DNA of 64,000 nt from Beijerinckiaceae bacterium (GCA_027531565.1 JAPZSB010000005.1:434001-498000); one strand, 5' to 3'. Positions 16,671-27,180 are shown, counted from the first letter of the stretch. Translations and numbers: made by a program. Notes: generated from the sequence alone by a model not told the origin.

Positions 16671-18134
16671 ATGGCTTTCAGAATCGCCAGGGGCCTGAAG
16701 TTCCTGCGACCAGTCAAAGGCGTTTCGATGGCACCCAAGCCAGGCAAGGAAACAGGGTCGGAAAGCGGAGCCGCCGAGATCCGTCGGGGCTGGTTCGGCG
16801 GACGTCGCCGTCCCGCCGAGGGCGAGGCCGTGGCCGCACAGCCGGCCCCGCCGCCACCACCCAAGAAGCGGAAGGGTGGCCTTGTGGCCCTGTTTTCCGG
16901 CCTCATGACGGTGACGCTGATCGCAGCCGTCGTGATTGCCGGTGGCATCGCCGTGGCCCGCAAGGAATTCTCGACCCCGGGACCGCTGGTTGCCGACAAG
17001 TCGGTCATCATCGAACGCGGCGCGACCACCGAGGATATCGCCGAGCAACTGGAACGCGAAGGCGTGATCTCTCGCCCGTTCCTCCTGTGGGCGGCCTTGT
17101 TCATGCGCGACATCCAGGCCAAGTTCTCCTCGGACGAAGCGACCAAGAACCGCGCCAAGTCCGGCGAATATCTGTTCCGGCGTCAGGTTTCGATGAACGA
17201 GGTCATCGACATCATCACATCCGGACGGTCGGTCGAGCACACGATCACCATCCCCGAAGGCCTGACGAGCGAGCAGATCGTCGAGCGTCTGAAGGAGAAC
17301 GATCTTCTTGTCGGCGAGATTTCGCAGATTCCGGCCGAAGGCACGCTGCTCCCGGATACCTACAAGATCAACCGCGGCACCCCCCGCGAGGCGCTCCTCG
17401 CCCGGATGCAGCGGGAGCAACGGCGCGTCCTTCAGGATATCTGGAACCGCCGGTCGAAAGAAACGCCGCTGAAAAACCCGCGCGAGCTGGTGACCCTCGC
17501 CTCGATCGTCGAGAAGGAAACCGGTCGGGCCGACGAACGCAGCCGCGTGGCCGGTGTCTTCGTCAATCGCCTGAACCGCAACATGAAGCTGCAGTCGGAC
17601 CCGACGATCATCTACGGTCTCGTCGGCGGCAAGGCAACGTTGGGCCGGGGCATTCTCCGCTCGGAGATCGAACGCCCGACTCCCTACAACACCTATGTCA
17701 TCAACGGCCTGCCGCCGGGCCCGATCGCCAATCCCGGCCGTGCGGCCATGGAGGCAACGGCCAACCCGTCGCGGACGCGGGACATCTATTTCGTTGCGGA
17801 CGGCACGGGCGGTCATGCCTTCGCCGAGACCCTCGAACAGCATAACCGGAACGTTGCCCGGTGGCGGCAGATCGAGGCCAGCCGGACAACCGGGCAGGGC
17901 GCTCCGCCTCCGGCCGATGGCAATGCCGCTCCGCCACTGGCGGCGCCGCCCGCCGCGAACCGGACAAACCTCGAGGCTCCGGGCCTTGTCAGCCCCGGCA
18001 CCGCCGGCGCGGTTACCGGTTTCGCGCCGGCACAGAGCCCGGCGATCCGGCCGGCGCCCCTCGCGCCTGCGGCTGCGCGGCCCGCAGCGCCACCGCAGCA
18101 GGGCGCCCGCCCGGCTCCCGCCGCTCCGCAATGA
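16671..18134 (+). CDS. mltG: endolytic murein transglycosylase MltG
   Basis: MltG is an inner-membrane lytic transglycosylase that cuts nascent glycan strands and sets their length. The 487-residue protein has a cytoplasmic basic and proline-rich N-terminus, one membrane helix around residues 68-92, and the periplasmic YceG domain with the catalytic glutamate in ASIVEKETG and NPSRTRDIYFVAD near its end. The last 100 residues are an Ala/Pro-rich low-complexity tail beyond the usual family end. GGAG precedes the ATG at 16671; MAPKPGK at 16728 is an alternative start. Lies after fabF as in other rhizobia. Confidence 0.94.
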   Translation: MAFRIARGLKFLRPVKGVSMAPKPGKETGSESGAAEIRRGWFGGRRRPAEGEAVAAQPAPPPPPKKRKGGLVALFSGLMTVTLIAAVVIAGGIAVARKEFSTPGPLVADKSVIIERGATTEDIAEQLEREGVISRPFLLWAALFMRDIQAKFSSDEATKNRAKSGEYLFRRQVSMNEVIDIITSGRSVEHTITIPEGLTSEQIVERLKENDLLVGEISQIPAEGTLLPDTYKINRGTPREALLARMQREQRRVLQDIWNRRSKETPLKNPRELVTLASIVEKETGRADERSRVAGVFVNRLNRNMKLQSDPTIIYGLVGGKATLGRGILRSEIERPTPYNTYVINGLPPGPIANPGRAAMEATANPSRTRDIYFVADGTGGHAFAETLEQHNRNVARWRQIEASRTTGQGAPPPADGNAAPPLAAPPAANRTNLEAPGLVSPGTAGAVTGFAPAQSPAIRPAPLAPAAARPAAPPQQGARPAPAAPQ

Positions 18135-18201
18135 ACGGATAGCCCTTACGGCCGAATCCGCCTAGGAGACGGTCATTCAGGGCATTTCTCAGCAGGTCAT
18201 C

Positions 18202-18873
18202 ATGGCGCCCGGGCATTCTTTCTCGACCCAGCCTCCGGTCCGACGGGGCATCATGTTCGTGATCTCGTCGCCCTCCGGCGCGGGAAAATCCGCCCTGTCC
18301 CGTCTGCTGTTGCAGGATGACCCGGAAATCCGCCTGTCCATCTCGGTCACCACCCGGCCGCGCCGGCCCAGCGAGGTGCACGGGGTCCATTACCACTTCA
18401 TCGACGTGCCGACCTTCCACCAGATGCGCGAACGCGGCGATCTGCTGGAATGGGCGGAAGTGCATGGGAATTTCTACGCCACGCCGCGTCAGCTTGTGGA
18501 ACAGGCACTCGGCGAAGGTCGGGACGTGCTGTTCGACATCGATGTGCAGGGCACGCTGCAGCTCTACGAGCGCATGCGCGACGACGTGGTGAGTGTCTTC
18601 ATCCTGCCGCCCTCGATAGCCGAACTGCAGAGCCGCCTGAAGCGTCGCGCCGAGGATTCGGACGAGGTGATCCTGCGCCGGCTCCGGACGGCCGAAACCG
18701 AGATCGCGCGTTGGCAGGATTATGATTTCGTCCTCGTCAATGACGATCTCGAGCGCTGCTTCCACGAGCTGAAGCAGGTGCTGGTCGCGGAACGCCTGAA
18801 GCGGCACCGGCAGCCGCATCTCCCCGGATTGACCGAAGCCCTTCTGAAGGATCTCCGCGCCGTCCTGTCCTGA
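18202..18873 (+). CDS. gmk: guanylate kinase
   Basis: Converts GMP to GDP with ATP. The 223-residue protein has the P-loop SSPSGAGKSALS near residues 22-33, the GMP-binding region TTRPRRPSEVHGVHYHF and WAEVHGNFYATP. The N-terminus MAPGHSFSTQPPVRRG is slightly longer than in E. coli; a start at the internal MFVISSP is possible. Its stop codon directly abuts the stop of rsmA on the other strand. The yicC gene often found between mltG and gmk in related genomes is not here. Confidence 0.96.
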   Translation: MAPGHSFSTQPPVRRGIMFVISSPSGAGKSALSRLLLQDDPEIRLSISVTTRPRRPSEVHGVHYHFIDVPTFHQMRERGDLLEWAEVHGNFYATPRQLVEQALGEGRDVLFDIDVQGTLQLYERMRDDVVSVFILPPSIAELQSRLKRRAEDSDEVILRRLRTAETEIARWQDYDFVLVNDDLERCFHELKQVLVAERLKRHRQPHLPGLTEALLKDLRAVLS

Positions 18874-19713
18874 TCAGCGCGCATCCAGCGCATTGGCCAG
18901 CGCGAGGAACGTCTCGATCGGCAGCGTCTCCGGCCGTTCCGAACCATCAAGTCCGGCGGCTTCGGCAAGAGCCATCGGATCCCCGAGGGATTTGAGGCTC
19001 TGGCGGATCATCTTGCGCCGTTGGGCGAAAGCCGCGCTTGTCACCTTTTCGAGCGTTTCCAGCCGGCACGGCGCGAGAACCGGGCGAGGCACGAGCCGCA
19101 CGACGGACGAGGTGACCTTCGGCGGCGGCGTGAAGGCGGCAGGCGGCAGGTCGAACAGGATCTTCGTCTCGCAGCGCCAGTTCGCCAGCACGCCGAGCCG
19201 CCCGTAATCATGCGGCCGCTCGGGCGTCGCGGTGATCCGTTCCGCCACCTCGCGCTGGAACATCAGCGTCATGCTCGAATAGAAGGGCGGCCAGGGCTCG
19301 GCCCGCAGCCAGCCGATCAGCAGCATCGTGCCGACATTGTAGGGCAGGTTGGCGACGATCCGCGCCGGCATGCCGTCGAGATAGGCGCGCGGGTCGACGG
19401 TCAGCGCATCGCCTTCAATCACGGTCAGCCGCCCGGGATAGGCCGCCGCGATCTCCTGCAGGGCCGGGAGGCAGCGCGGATCACGCTCGATCGCAACGAC
19501 GCGGGCGGCACCATGGGCGAGCAGCGCCCGCGTGAGGCCGCCAGGACCGGGCCCGATCTCGACCACGACATGGTCCTCGAGGCTGCCCGCCGAGCGGGCA
19601 ATCTTCGAGGTGATGTTCAGATCGAGGAGGAAATTCTGCCCGAGCGACTTCCGGGCGTCGAGCCCATATGCCCGGATCACCTCTCGCAGGGGCGGCAAGG
19701 TGTCGAGCATCAT
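18874..19713 (-). CDS. rsmA: 16S rRNA dimethyladenosine transferase
   Basis: RsmA (KsgA) dimethylates two adjacent adenosines near the 3' end of 16S rRNA. The 279-residue protein carries [10 protein letters not shown], the SAM loop [16 protein letters not shown] and the catalytic [11 protein letters not shown]. It begins with two successive ATGs (19713 and 19710). It lies three bases downstream of surA on the same strand and so ends the lptF-lptG-lptD-surA-rsmA run. The pdxA gene commonly found between surA and rsmA is absent. Confidence 0.96.
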   Translation of the reverse strand: MMLDTLPPLREVIRAYGLDARKSLGQNFLLDLNITSKIARSAGSLEDHVVVEIGPGPGGLTRALLAHGAARVVAIERDPRCLPALQEIAAAYPGRLTVIEGDALTVDPRAYLDGMPARIVANLPYNVGTMLLIGWLRAEPWPPFYSSMTLMFQREVAERITATPERPHDYGRLGVLANWRCETKILFDLPPAAFTPPPKVTSSVVRLVPRPVLAPCRLETLEKVTSAAFAQRRKMIRQSLKSLGDPMALAEAAGLDGSERPETLPIETFLALANALDAR

Positions 19714-19716
19714 GGT

Positions 19717-20661
19717 TTACCGGAAGCGGATATCGACCTTCTTGCGCAGCGACTCGAGATAGGTTTTCGCATTCGCCGTGATCTTGCGCTCGGAAAGATC
19801 CACCGCCACCGCCGATCGCTGGGATGCGGGATTGTCACGCTCCTTCTTCGAGCAGACGGCGACAATCTCGATCCCCTCGCTGGACGGTGAGGGCGGCGTC
19901 ATCCGGTCGACAGGGGTGCGCTCGAAAAGCTGGCGCAGCTGTGGCGACAGATCGGACGAGGTCCGCATGATCGGTGGCCGGATCGCGACATCCGGCAGCG
20001 ACCGGATCTCGTCGAATCCGGTCTCGCAGGAATTGAACCGCGCCCGGACATTGTTGGCGGCCGCCATGCGGCTTGCCGGCGAGGTGCCGCGCGCCACGAT
20101 GAAGACCACCGGCCGCAGGACATATTCCGTGATCACGCCGTCCTTGCGCCGCCGGGCCTCGACCTCGGTCTCCAGCTCGTCATTGGTGACCTGCGAACCG
20201 CGGCGGGCCTGGTCGCGCAGCAGGACAACCCAGGCGAGGTCGGCCCGGATCTTCGCCCGCAAGGCCGAGGGCTGGATGCCGGCGCGCTGGAGAGCGGTCT
20301 CGAACTCGCGCTCCGACATGCGGGCGCCCTTGGCCATCTTGATGAATTCCTGTTCGACGCCTTCCTCGGTGACGCGATAGCCGATGCGGCGTGCCTCGAT
20401 CAGCTTCACCTGGTCGTCGATCAGCTCCTGGATCGCCGCCTTGCGGTCAAGCCGGCGGCGTTCCGTCATCGAGGCGATGCGCAGGCGTTGTTCAACATCG
20501 AATGTCGTGACCGGGGAATTGTTGACCAGCGCCACCACGGCCTGAGCCACAACCGGTGTCGGGGCGAGCAGGGCGGCGGCGGGAAGGGAAGCGGCCAGGG
20601 CAAGGGACAGCCGGATGGCCGCCGGCAGACCGGCGCGAACCGGAGAAGCAAGGGTGAACAT
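19717..20661 (-). CDS. surA: SurA-type periplasmic chaperone/PPIase
   Basis: A 314-residue periplasmic chaperone that helps outer-membrane proteins fold. Start MFTLASPVRAG gives a signal peptide with a long hydrophobic segment ending in VVAQA near residue 40. The mature N-terminus VVALVNNSPVTTFDVEQRL is the SurA_N pattern (VNDxxIT..D...R). The C-terminal part resembles a reduced parvulin-like domain. The ATG overlaps the lptD stop in a TGATG arrangement, so it is translationally coupled to the protein whose folding it probably assists. Longer in-frame starts lie inside lptD. Confidence 0.87.
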   Translation of the reverse strand: MFTLASPVRAGLPAAIRLSLALAASLPAAALLAPTPVVAQAVVALVNNSPVTTFDVEQRLRIASMTERRRLDRKAAIQELIDDQVKLIEARRIGYRVTEEGVEQEFIKMAKGARMSEREFETALQRAGIQPSALRAKIRADLAWVVLLRDQARRGSQVTNDELETEVEARRRKDGVITEYVLRPVVFIVARGTSPASRMAAANNVRARFNSCETGFDEIRSLPDVAIRPPIMRTSSDLSPQLRQLFERTPVDRMTPPSPSSEGIEIVAVCSKKERDNPASQRSAVAVDLSERKITANAKTYLESLRKKVDIRFR

Positions 20662-23231
20662 CAGCGTGTCGTCCTCCGCGCAATCGAGGTCTCGCCCAGT
20701 TCGCGCAGCTCGAGACGCATCATGTAGGTCGTGGTCCGCTGGTTCGTGCCGGTCAGATAGTCGTTGTAGGTCCGGGAATAGGTCAACGACAGGTCCGTGC
20801 ACTCATCCTTGTAGCCCACGCCCAGCATGGTGCCGGAAACGCTCCAGGGCGAGGTATTGCCAGCAGGATTGACGATCTTTTGTGTCAAATATCGGTCGAG
20901 ATCGAACAGCACCGACCCGGTAGCGTAGAAATTGTTCGGCAGGTCGACATGCGTCTTGAGATAGACGCCCTCGCGACGCAGCGTGTAGCCGAGTTCCGGC
21001 TGAGGGGCGATCCGCGAATAGAGCGCGGTCAGATGAACCCGCTCGATCACCTTGGTGGTGCCTTCGACATCGAGGCGCTTCAGACCCAGCGTCTTCTCGT
21101 CGAAGCGGCCACGCACGGTGAAGGCCGAGTTGAGATTGGGCTGCACCGTCGCCGCCGCCACGAAATGCGACTGCTGGCCCTCGAGGCCCGAATTGCGGCC
21201 GGTATTGGCAAGGTCGTACTGGGCGTAGGAGTTGCGGCCAAAGAGGTGGATCGACTGTCCGAACAGCACGCTGGCATAGGTGCCGTTATTGCCGCTGAAC
21301 GAGTAGCGGCCACCATAGTTCAGGCGCGTGCCGCCCTCGACCCGGTCATAGCCCGAGAACTTGTTGAGCGAGAAGATCGAGTTCTCGTCGAAAACGAGGG
21401 ATTGCGCGTCCTCGTTCGGCAGTTTGCCGATCCGCTGCTCGTTTGGCCGGACAATGAGCTGGGCGATCGGCTCGATATGATGCGTGCCGAAGCTCGACAT
21501 CGCGAAGAACGGATACCGGTATTCGACGCCGATCGAAGGCATGCCGCGGAACAGGTAATTGTCGGCATTGCCGCCGAAGAAGGCCGCCTGCTTGTCATTG
21601 CCGTAGCCGGTGCCGGCAAAGCTGTCATTCGGCGCATTGAAGCCCGACTGCCGGACCTGAAGAAAGGCCAGATCACCGCGCAGGCCGACAAACGGCGTCC
21701 AGACCTGCCCGACCGGATCGATGAACTGGCGCCGCCACGAGAGATCGACGCTGGAACGGACATACTGGCCGGCAAAGCCGCGCAGCAGGCACTGGCCCGG
21801 CGCATAGCTGCCAACCAGAACGCCGGCGCTGTTGTAGCGGCAGGCGTAATACTGCCCCTCATTGTTGTTGTAGAGCAGCGTGGTGGGGACGAAATTCCCG
21901 CCGGCCAGCGGCAGCGGCTGGTAGAACGCGGCATCGCGGTTGATCGCGGCCATGTTCGCCGTCAGCTTCAGCTCGCCGCCGATCGAATCCGGCGTGAATC
22001 GCCGATCGAAATCGAAGGAGGGCACGGCATTGCCGATCTGCGGCTGCCAGTCGGTCGTCGAAAGCCCGAGGAAGTGATAGGCGGACAGGTCGAACCAGCT
22101 GCGCTCGCCACGGCCCTGCAGATAGACCTTGGAGATCGATTCGGTGAAATAGGTGTTGCTGAGCGAGGACGGCTTCACCTTGTAATCGGTGAAATAGAAC
22201 TTGTCCGTCGCGATCGCCCCGTCCCAGCCGAAGGTCCATTTCTCGTTGAGATAGAACTTCCCGCGCGAGGAAATGCTGCCGCGGAAGGTCTTGTCTCCGG
22301 CACCGGCAAAGGGCCGCGAATCGAAGGCGCGGCGATCCTGCTGGAAGATGCCGTTGATCCGGATGTTGTAGGAGCCGTTCTCGGTCCGGTGGCGCCACAG
22401 CGCATCGCCATGGAAGCCCTGCCGCGAGAAATAGGACGGCGTGACGGTCAGGTCATAGTTCGGCGCCAAGGCCCAGAAGACGGGCAGGGACGCACCGTAG
22501 CCGAGCCGCGTCCGCGAGATGAAGCGCGGCGCCAGCACACCCGACAGGCGCGAGACGGTCGGATCGGGCGAGGCGAAATAGGGGAACCACGCCACCGGCA
22601 CGCCCCAGAACTCGATCGAGGCATTCTCGTAATAGATGCGCTGCTCGGAATTGTTATGGATGATCCGGGCCGCCTTGACCTGCCAGAGCGGCGGCTTCTC
22701 CGGATTGTCCTTGCAGGGCTCGCAGGCGGTGAACGTGCCGCGGTCGAAGACGGTCTGCTCGCCACCGGAGCGCTCGGCACGGGCAGCCGAGAAGCGTGTC
22801 TTGTTCGGCGTCTCGACCCGCAGCGAATCGATGAAGCCGTCGCGGAAATCGTCCGTCAGGTCGAAGCGGTCCGAGAAGCTCTTCGTGCCGTCGGCTTCGG
22901 TCAGCCGGGCATTGCCTTCGGCATAGACGCGACGGTTCTTCCGGTCATAGGTGACGCGGTCCGCCTGGAGCGTGCGGCCCTGGTAGAGAATCTGGACATC
23001 GCCGACCGCGCTGACGCGGTCCCGGTCGCGGTCATAGACGACCTCGCGGGCATCCACCACCATCCGCGACTGCTTGCTGTTCTGCTGGCGGGCGGCAAGG
23101 CGCTCGTTGAGCGTCTGGGCCGAGACATCCGCAGGCAGGGCAGGGGCAAGCAGGAACAACGCAAATGCCGCCGGAAGCGCTTTGCGGAACGTTAACCATT
23201 CCGGTGGATTATTGCCGAAGATCAGCTGCAT
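20661..23231 (-). CDS. lptD: LPS-assembly outer-membrane protein LptD
   Basis: LptD is the outer-membrane beta-barrel that inserts lipopolysaccharide into the outer leaflet. The 856-residue form starts MQLIFGNNPPEW, with a signal segment ending in ADVSAQ, an OstA-like N-terminal domain (ARQQNSKQSRMVVDAREVVYD begins it) and a long barrel domain rich in alternating aromatic residues. CEPCKDNP supplies a cysteine pair that may join the family's disulfides. Start and stop both overlap neighbours in TGATG pattern: lptG upstream, surA downstream. Unlikely longer starts lie within lptG. Confidence 0.94.
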   Translation of the reverse strand: MQLIFGNNPPEWLTFRKALPAAFALFLLAPALPADVSAQTLNERLAARQQNSKQSRMVVDAREVVYDRDRDRVSAVGDVQILYQGRTLQADRVTYDRKNRRVYAEGNARLTEADGTKSFSDRFDLTDDFRDGFIDSLRVETPNKTRFSAARAERSGGEQTVFDRGTFTACEPCKDNPEKPPLWQVKAARIIHNNSEQRIYYENASIEFWGVPVAWFPYFASPDPTVSRLSGVLAPRFISRTRLGYGASLPVFWALAPNYDLTVTPSYFSRQGFHGDALWRHRTENGSYNIRINGIFQQDRRAFDSRPFAGAGDKTFRGSISSRGKFYLNEKWTFGWDGAIATDKFYFTDYKVKPSSLSNTYFTESISKVYLQGRGERSWFDLSAYHFLGLSTTDWQPQIGNAVPSFDFDRRFTPDSIGGELKLTANMAAINRDAAFYQPLPLAGGNFVPTTLLYNNNEGQYYACRYNSAGVLVGSYAPGQCLLRGFAGQYVRSSVDLSWRRQFIDPVGQVWTPFVGLRGDLAFLQVRQSGFNAPNDSFAGTGYGNDKQAAFFGGNADNYLFRGMPSIGVEYRYPFFAMSSFGTHHIEPIAQLIVRPNEQRIGKLPNEDAQSLVFDENSIFSLNKFSGYDRVEGGTRLNYGGRYSFSGNNGTYASVLFGQSIHLFGRNSYAQYDLANTGRNSGLEGQQSHFVAAATVQPNLNSAFTVRGRFDEKTLGLKRLDVEGTTKVIERVHLTALYSRIAPQPELGYTLRREGVYLKTHVDLPNNFYATGSVLFDLDRYLTQKIVNPAGNTSPWSVSGTMLGVGYKDECTDLSLTYSRTYNDYLTGTNQRTTTYMMRLELRELGETSIARRTTR

Positions 23232-24313
23232 CAGCCGTCTTCCTTGTGCAGCAGCGTGAGAATGCCGAAGCCACTGGCAACAGCAGGAGCAGCCCAGGCT
23301 GCGAAGGCGGCCGAAACCACCCCGGCATTTCCCAGGTCCTCGACGACTTTTGTCGCCACATAGAGGGCAAACCCTGCGCTCACGCCACCCAACACCATTC
23401 GAGCCAGACCACCAGATCGTAAAAACTTTAAAGAAAAACAAGCGGCCAGCAAAACCATTGCGACGAGCAGGCCCGGGCGGGCCAGCAACGTCTGATAGAC
23501 AAGGCGATACCGCGTTGCATCGAGGCCGGCAAGTTCCAGCCGCGAGACAATTTCCGGCAGCGACCAGAATGACACAGCCTGCCCGGGCCCGAGCGCGGAA
23601 CGGACCTCGTCGACCGTCAGGTTGCTGGCCAGCAGATAGGTCTCGTATTGGCCCGGCTCGACATCCAGCGAGACCACGCGCGCCTGCCGGAACCGCCAGA
23701 ATCCGGATTGAAGTTCCGCTTCCGTCGCCTCGATGCGTTCGAGCAGCTGGTTGCGGTCATCCATCACATAGACCGAGGCGCCGAGCAGCACGTTCCGCTC
23801 CGCATCGAAGGCCGTCGCGCGGATGATCGCCTCGCCATCGACAGAGCGCTGCCGCAGCCAGACGGCATTGCCGAGATTCGCACCGCCGCGCCGGAAGATA
23901 TGGGCTTCCAGCGCATTCGCCTGGTCCTTCAGGCTCGTCGATACGGGGTTGTAGACGGTCGTCACGAAGATGCCGGTCAGCAGCGCCACCAGCAGGGCTG
24001 GCGTCAGGAACTGCCAGGCGGAGATCCCCGCCGACCGGGCAATGACCAATTCGAGCCGGCGCGACAGGCCGATGAAGGTCACCATGCCGCCGAACAGCAT
24101 CCCGAACGGAATGACCTGCTCGGCCGTCGCCGGGGTCCGGAACAGGGCCAGCCGCGCCATCGTCCCCGCACCGGCGCCGACAGAATCGCCCGCGCGGCGC
24201 ATCAGCTCGACGAAATCGAGCATGTAGATCAGCACGAACACCGTGCCGAACACCACCAGCATCGCTCCGGCAAAACGACGCGCGAAATAGAAGCCGAGAG
24301 TCGTGCCGATCAT
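23231..24313 (-). CDS. lptG: LPS export permease LptG
   Basis: One of the two permeases of the LptB2FG exporter that extracts LPS from the inner membrane. The 360-residue protein starts MIGTTLGFYFARRF, and shows the family pattern of three N-terminal membrane helices, a periplasmic beta-jellyroll domain (about residues 130-265) and three C-terminal helices. Its ATG overlaps the lptF stop by four bases (ATGA) and its stop overlaps the lptD start. Confidence 0.94.
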   Translation of the reverse strand: MIGTTLGFYFARRFAGAMLVVFGTVFVLIYMLDFVELMRRAGDSVGAGAGTMARLALFRTPATAEQVIPFGMLFGGMVTFIGLSRRLELVIARSAGISAWQFLTPALLVALLTGIFVTTVYNPVSTSLKDQANALEAHIFRRGGANLGNAVWLRQRSVDGEAIIRATAFDAERNVLLGASVYVMDDRNQLLERIEATEAELQSGFWRFRQARVVSLDVEPGQYETYLLASNLTVDEVRSALGPGQAVSFWSLPEIVSRLELAGLDATRYRLVYQTLLARPGLLVAMVLLAACFSLKFLRSGGLARMVLGGVSAGFALYVATKVVEDLGNAGVVSAAFAAWAAPAVASGFGILTLLHKEDG

Positions 24314-25482
24314 GAGACCGCTCCGGCGCGCTGGTCGAGGCGCCGCTCGATCCAGCCGGAGAGCCGCGCGATCAGCGCGGATTGACGCCGGGTCGTCGGC
24401 CAGAACGTCCGGTACGCATAGACGGTGCCGAGGATCGTCGTCGCGATCGGCACCAGATACATCAGCCACACGCCCGCCTGGCTCCGGACCGCGAGGCTGG
24501 CCGCGGCAAAGCCGGCAATCCGCATCAGGATCAGGACGGCCACGGCACCGGCGATCGCCGTTCCGCGGCCCTGCCGGGTCGTGCGCGCATTCCCGAGTGC
24601 GGCAAAGGCAATAGCCAGCGTAGCCAGAGGATAGAGCGGGTTGGTCAGCCGGTCATGCAGCTCGGACCGGAACCGCCCGTAGATCGACCGCACGAAGGGG
24701 TCGTTCCGGTCAAGCGTCAGCAATTCCCAGGTCCGCCGTTCGCGCGGCTTGTACTGGATGACACCGCCGCCCTGTTCGAACTGGTCGAGATCGAAGACAT
24801 AGCGCTCGAAGGCGATGATCGCGCTTTCGCGCGCGCCCTGCTGCTGGCGCTGCATCGAGCCCTGCTCGAGCAGGAGATAGGTCGAGCCCTCGACTTCCGT
24901 CACCACGCCGCGCGCCGCGAGATAGGTGGCGGATGTTTTCGGATCGCGGGAATCATGGATCATCACGCCGCCCATGGCCCCGCCGGGCAGCCGCTCGCGG
25001 TAATGGAACACGATTCCCTGGTCGAGCGTGATGAACTTGCCCTCCTGGATGATCCGCGTCACCACATCGGCGCGGATCTTGGTGAGCAGGGTGCGCAGCG
25101 AACGGAAGCTCTCGGGCATGGCATAGAGCGTCATCACGCCCACGGTCAGCGAGACCAGCAATGTCAGGATCGCCAGCGGCTTCAGGAGGTTGCGCGGCGG
25201 AATCCCGGCCGCGTTCATGACGATCAGCTCGCTGTCGCCATTCAGCCGGTTCAGCGTGTAGAGCACGGCGACGAACAGGGCGATCGGCGCGATCACCATC
25301 ACGAGGGCGGGCAGCCCGTAGAACGTCACCTGGAAGAAGACGAGCAGCGACTGTCCCTTGCCTGTCACGAGGTTCAGCTCGCGCAAAGCCTGGGTCAGCC
25401 AGATGATCGCCGTCAGCGCCACCAGCCCCATCAGGAAGGCGAAGCTCGCGATTCGGAAAATGTAGCGCTCGATCAGCGACAT
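24310..25482 (-). CDS. lptF: LPS export permease LptF
   Basis: Partner permease of LptG. The 390-residue protein starts MSLIERYIFRIASF after an AAGGAAA ribosome site and has six membrane helices flanking a periplasmic domain; NLVTGKGQSLLVFFQVTFYG and NRLNGDSELIVMNAAGI are family-like coupling regions. First gene of the lptF-lptG-lptD-surA-rsmA operon; its promoter should be in the 192 bases shared with the divergent pepA. Confidence 0.94.
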   Translation of the reverse strand: MSLIERYIFRIASFAFLMGLVALTAIIWLTQALRELNLVTGKGQSLLVFFQVTFYGLPALVMVIAPIALFVAVLYTLNRLNGDSELIVMNAAGIPPRNLLKPLAILTLLVSLTVGVMTLYAMPESFRSLRTLLTKIRADVVTRIIQEGKFITLDQGIVFHYRERLPGGAMGGVMIHDSRDPKTSATYLAARGVVTEVEGSTYLLLEQGSMQRQQQGARESAIIAFERYVFDLDQFEQGGGVIQYKPRERRTWELLTLDRNDPFVRSIYGRFRSELHDRLTNPLYPLATLAIAFAALGNARTTRQGRGTAIAGAVAVLILMRIAGFAAASLAVRSQAGVWLMYLVPIATTILGTVYAYRTFWPTTRRQSALIARLSGWIERRLDQRAGAVS

Positions 25483-25674
25483 CGCTTTCCTTTCTTGCTG
25501 CCTTCTTGGCCCGAAATCACGGCGTCGGCAAGGCGCGGGCGGAGGCCCGGCGGACATCATGTCGCAGCGCGCCTCTCAACCGCCTTGCAGTGCGGCGAAA
25601 TCCGCTCCACCTTCGCGCCAGTGAATCGAAGGCCGTTCCGGCACAGGATGCCGGCACAGGGGTAGGGAAACGTC

Positions 25675-27180
25675 ATGTCCAGCGCACTGAAAGTTGCAAT
25701 TGCCAACCTCGACGAAGCCATCGGGGACGTCCTCGTGGTGCTGGTCGGGAAGGATGGCAAGCTTGGTCCGGAAGCCGCCAAGCGCCTGGGCAAGGCCGGC
25801 GCGGCGCGGATCCTGGCGGCGGCGGAGGCCGAGACCTTTGCCGGAAAATCCGGTTCCGGCCTGTCCCTCCCGGCCGAGGCCGGCTTCCGCGAGAAGCCGA
25901 CCCATGTCGTGCTGGTCGGCACCGAGACCGCCGAGGGGCAGAAGACCGATTTCCTGAAGCTCGGCGGGCAGATCCAAACGAAGCTGCCCAAGGGTCGCAG
26001 TGCCACCGTGCTCGCGGCCGGACCCGAGGGCGCTGTCGCGCCGGAAGCGGTTGCCGACCTGGCGCTCGGCATGAAACTGGCTGCCTATCGCTTCGATCGC
26101 TACCAGACCCAGAAGAAGGGCGACGATGCCGAGGCCCCGTCCACCGGGGCGGTTACCCTCCTGGCCGAGAATGCCGCCGCCGCCCGGCGTGAACTGAAAA
26201 CGCGCGAGGCGGTCTATTCGGGCGTCACCCTCGCACGGGACCTCGTGAACGAGCCGCCGAACGTCCTGACACCGACCGAATTCGCCAACCGTGCCGCCGC
26301 TCTGGAAAAACTGGGCGTCGAGATCGACATCCTGGACGAGAAGGCGCTGAAGAAACTCGGCATGCGCGCGCTCCTCGGCGTGGGGCAGGGGTCGGAGCAG
26401 GAGAGCCGCGTCGTCATCATGAAATGGCTGGGCGCCAAGGACGAGAAGGCGCCGCCGATCGCCTTTGTCGGCAAGGGCGTGGTCTTCGATACCGGTGGCA
26501 TCTCGATCAAACCCGCGCAGGGCATGGAGGACATGAAGGGCGACATGGCCGGCGCCGCCGCCGTGGTCGGCCTGATGCATGCCCTCGCGGCCCGCAAGGC
26601 CAAGGCGAATGTCATCGGCGCGATCGGGCTCGTCGAGAACATGCCGGATGGCAATGCCCAGCGGCCTGGCGACATCGTGACGTCGATGTCCGGGCAGACG
26701 ATCGAGATCATCAATACCGACGCCGAAGGACGCCTCGTGCTCGCGGATGTGCTCTGGCACGTGAAGCAGAAGTACAGCCCGAAATTCATGATCAACCTCG
26801 CCACGCTGACCGGGGCGATCATGGTCGCGCTCGGGCAGGAGCATGCGGGCCTGTTCTCGAACAACGACGATCTCGCCGGAAACCTGCTCAAGGCCGGCTC
26901 TGCCACCGGCGAGAAGCTCTGGCGCATGCCGCTCGGCCCGGAATACGACAAGATCATCGACAGCAAGTTCGCCGATGTGAAGAATTCCGGCGGCCGCTAT
27001 GGCGGTGCGATCACGGCGGCGCAGTTCCTGCAGCGTTTCGTCGATGGCTGCCCCTGGGCCCATCTCGACATTGCCGGCACGGCCATGTCCTCGCCCTCGA
27101 CCGACATCAACAAGAGCTGGGGCTCGGGCTTCGGCGTGCGCCTGCTCGACCGGCTGGTTACGGAAAACTACGAAGGCTGA
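25675..27180 (+). CDS. pepA: leucyl aminopeptidase (M17)
   Basis: A cytoplasmic two-metal aminopeptidase. The 501-residue protein has the N-terminal regulatory domain and the C-terminal catalytic domain with metal-ligand motifs [20 protein letters not shown] and [14 protein letters not shown]. Some PepA proteins also bind DNA; nothing here shows that. Divergent from lptF, followed 21 bases later by holC, a conserved pairing with the LPS genes in rhizobia. Confidence 0.95.
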   Translation: MSSALKVAIANLDEAIGDVLVVLVGKDGKLGPEAAKRLGKAGAARILAAAEAETFAGKSGSGLSLPAEAGFREKPTHVVLVGTETAEGQKTDFLKLGGQIQTKLPKGRSATVLAAGPEGAVAPEAVADLALGMKLAAYRFDRYQTQKKGDDAEAPSTGAVTLLAENAAAARRELKTREAVYSGVTLARDLVNEPPNVLTPTEFANRAAALEKLGVEIDILDEKALKKLGMRALLGVGQGSEQESRVVIMKWLGAKDEKAPPIAFVGKGVVFDTGGISIKPAQGMEDMKGDMAGAAAVVGLMHALAARKAKANVIGAIGLVENMPDGNAQRPGDIVTSMSGQTIEIINTDAEGRLVLADVLWHVKQKYSPKFMINLATLTGAIMVALGQEHAGLFSNNDDLAGNLLKAGSATGEKLWRMPLGPEYDKIIDSKFADVKNSGGRYGGAITAAQFLQRFVDGCPWAHLDIAGTAMSSPSTDINKSWGSGFGVRLLDRLVTENYEG

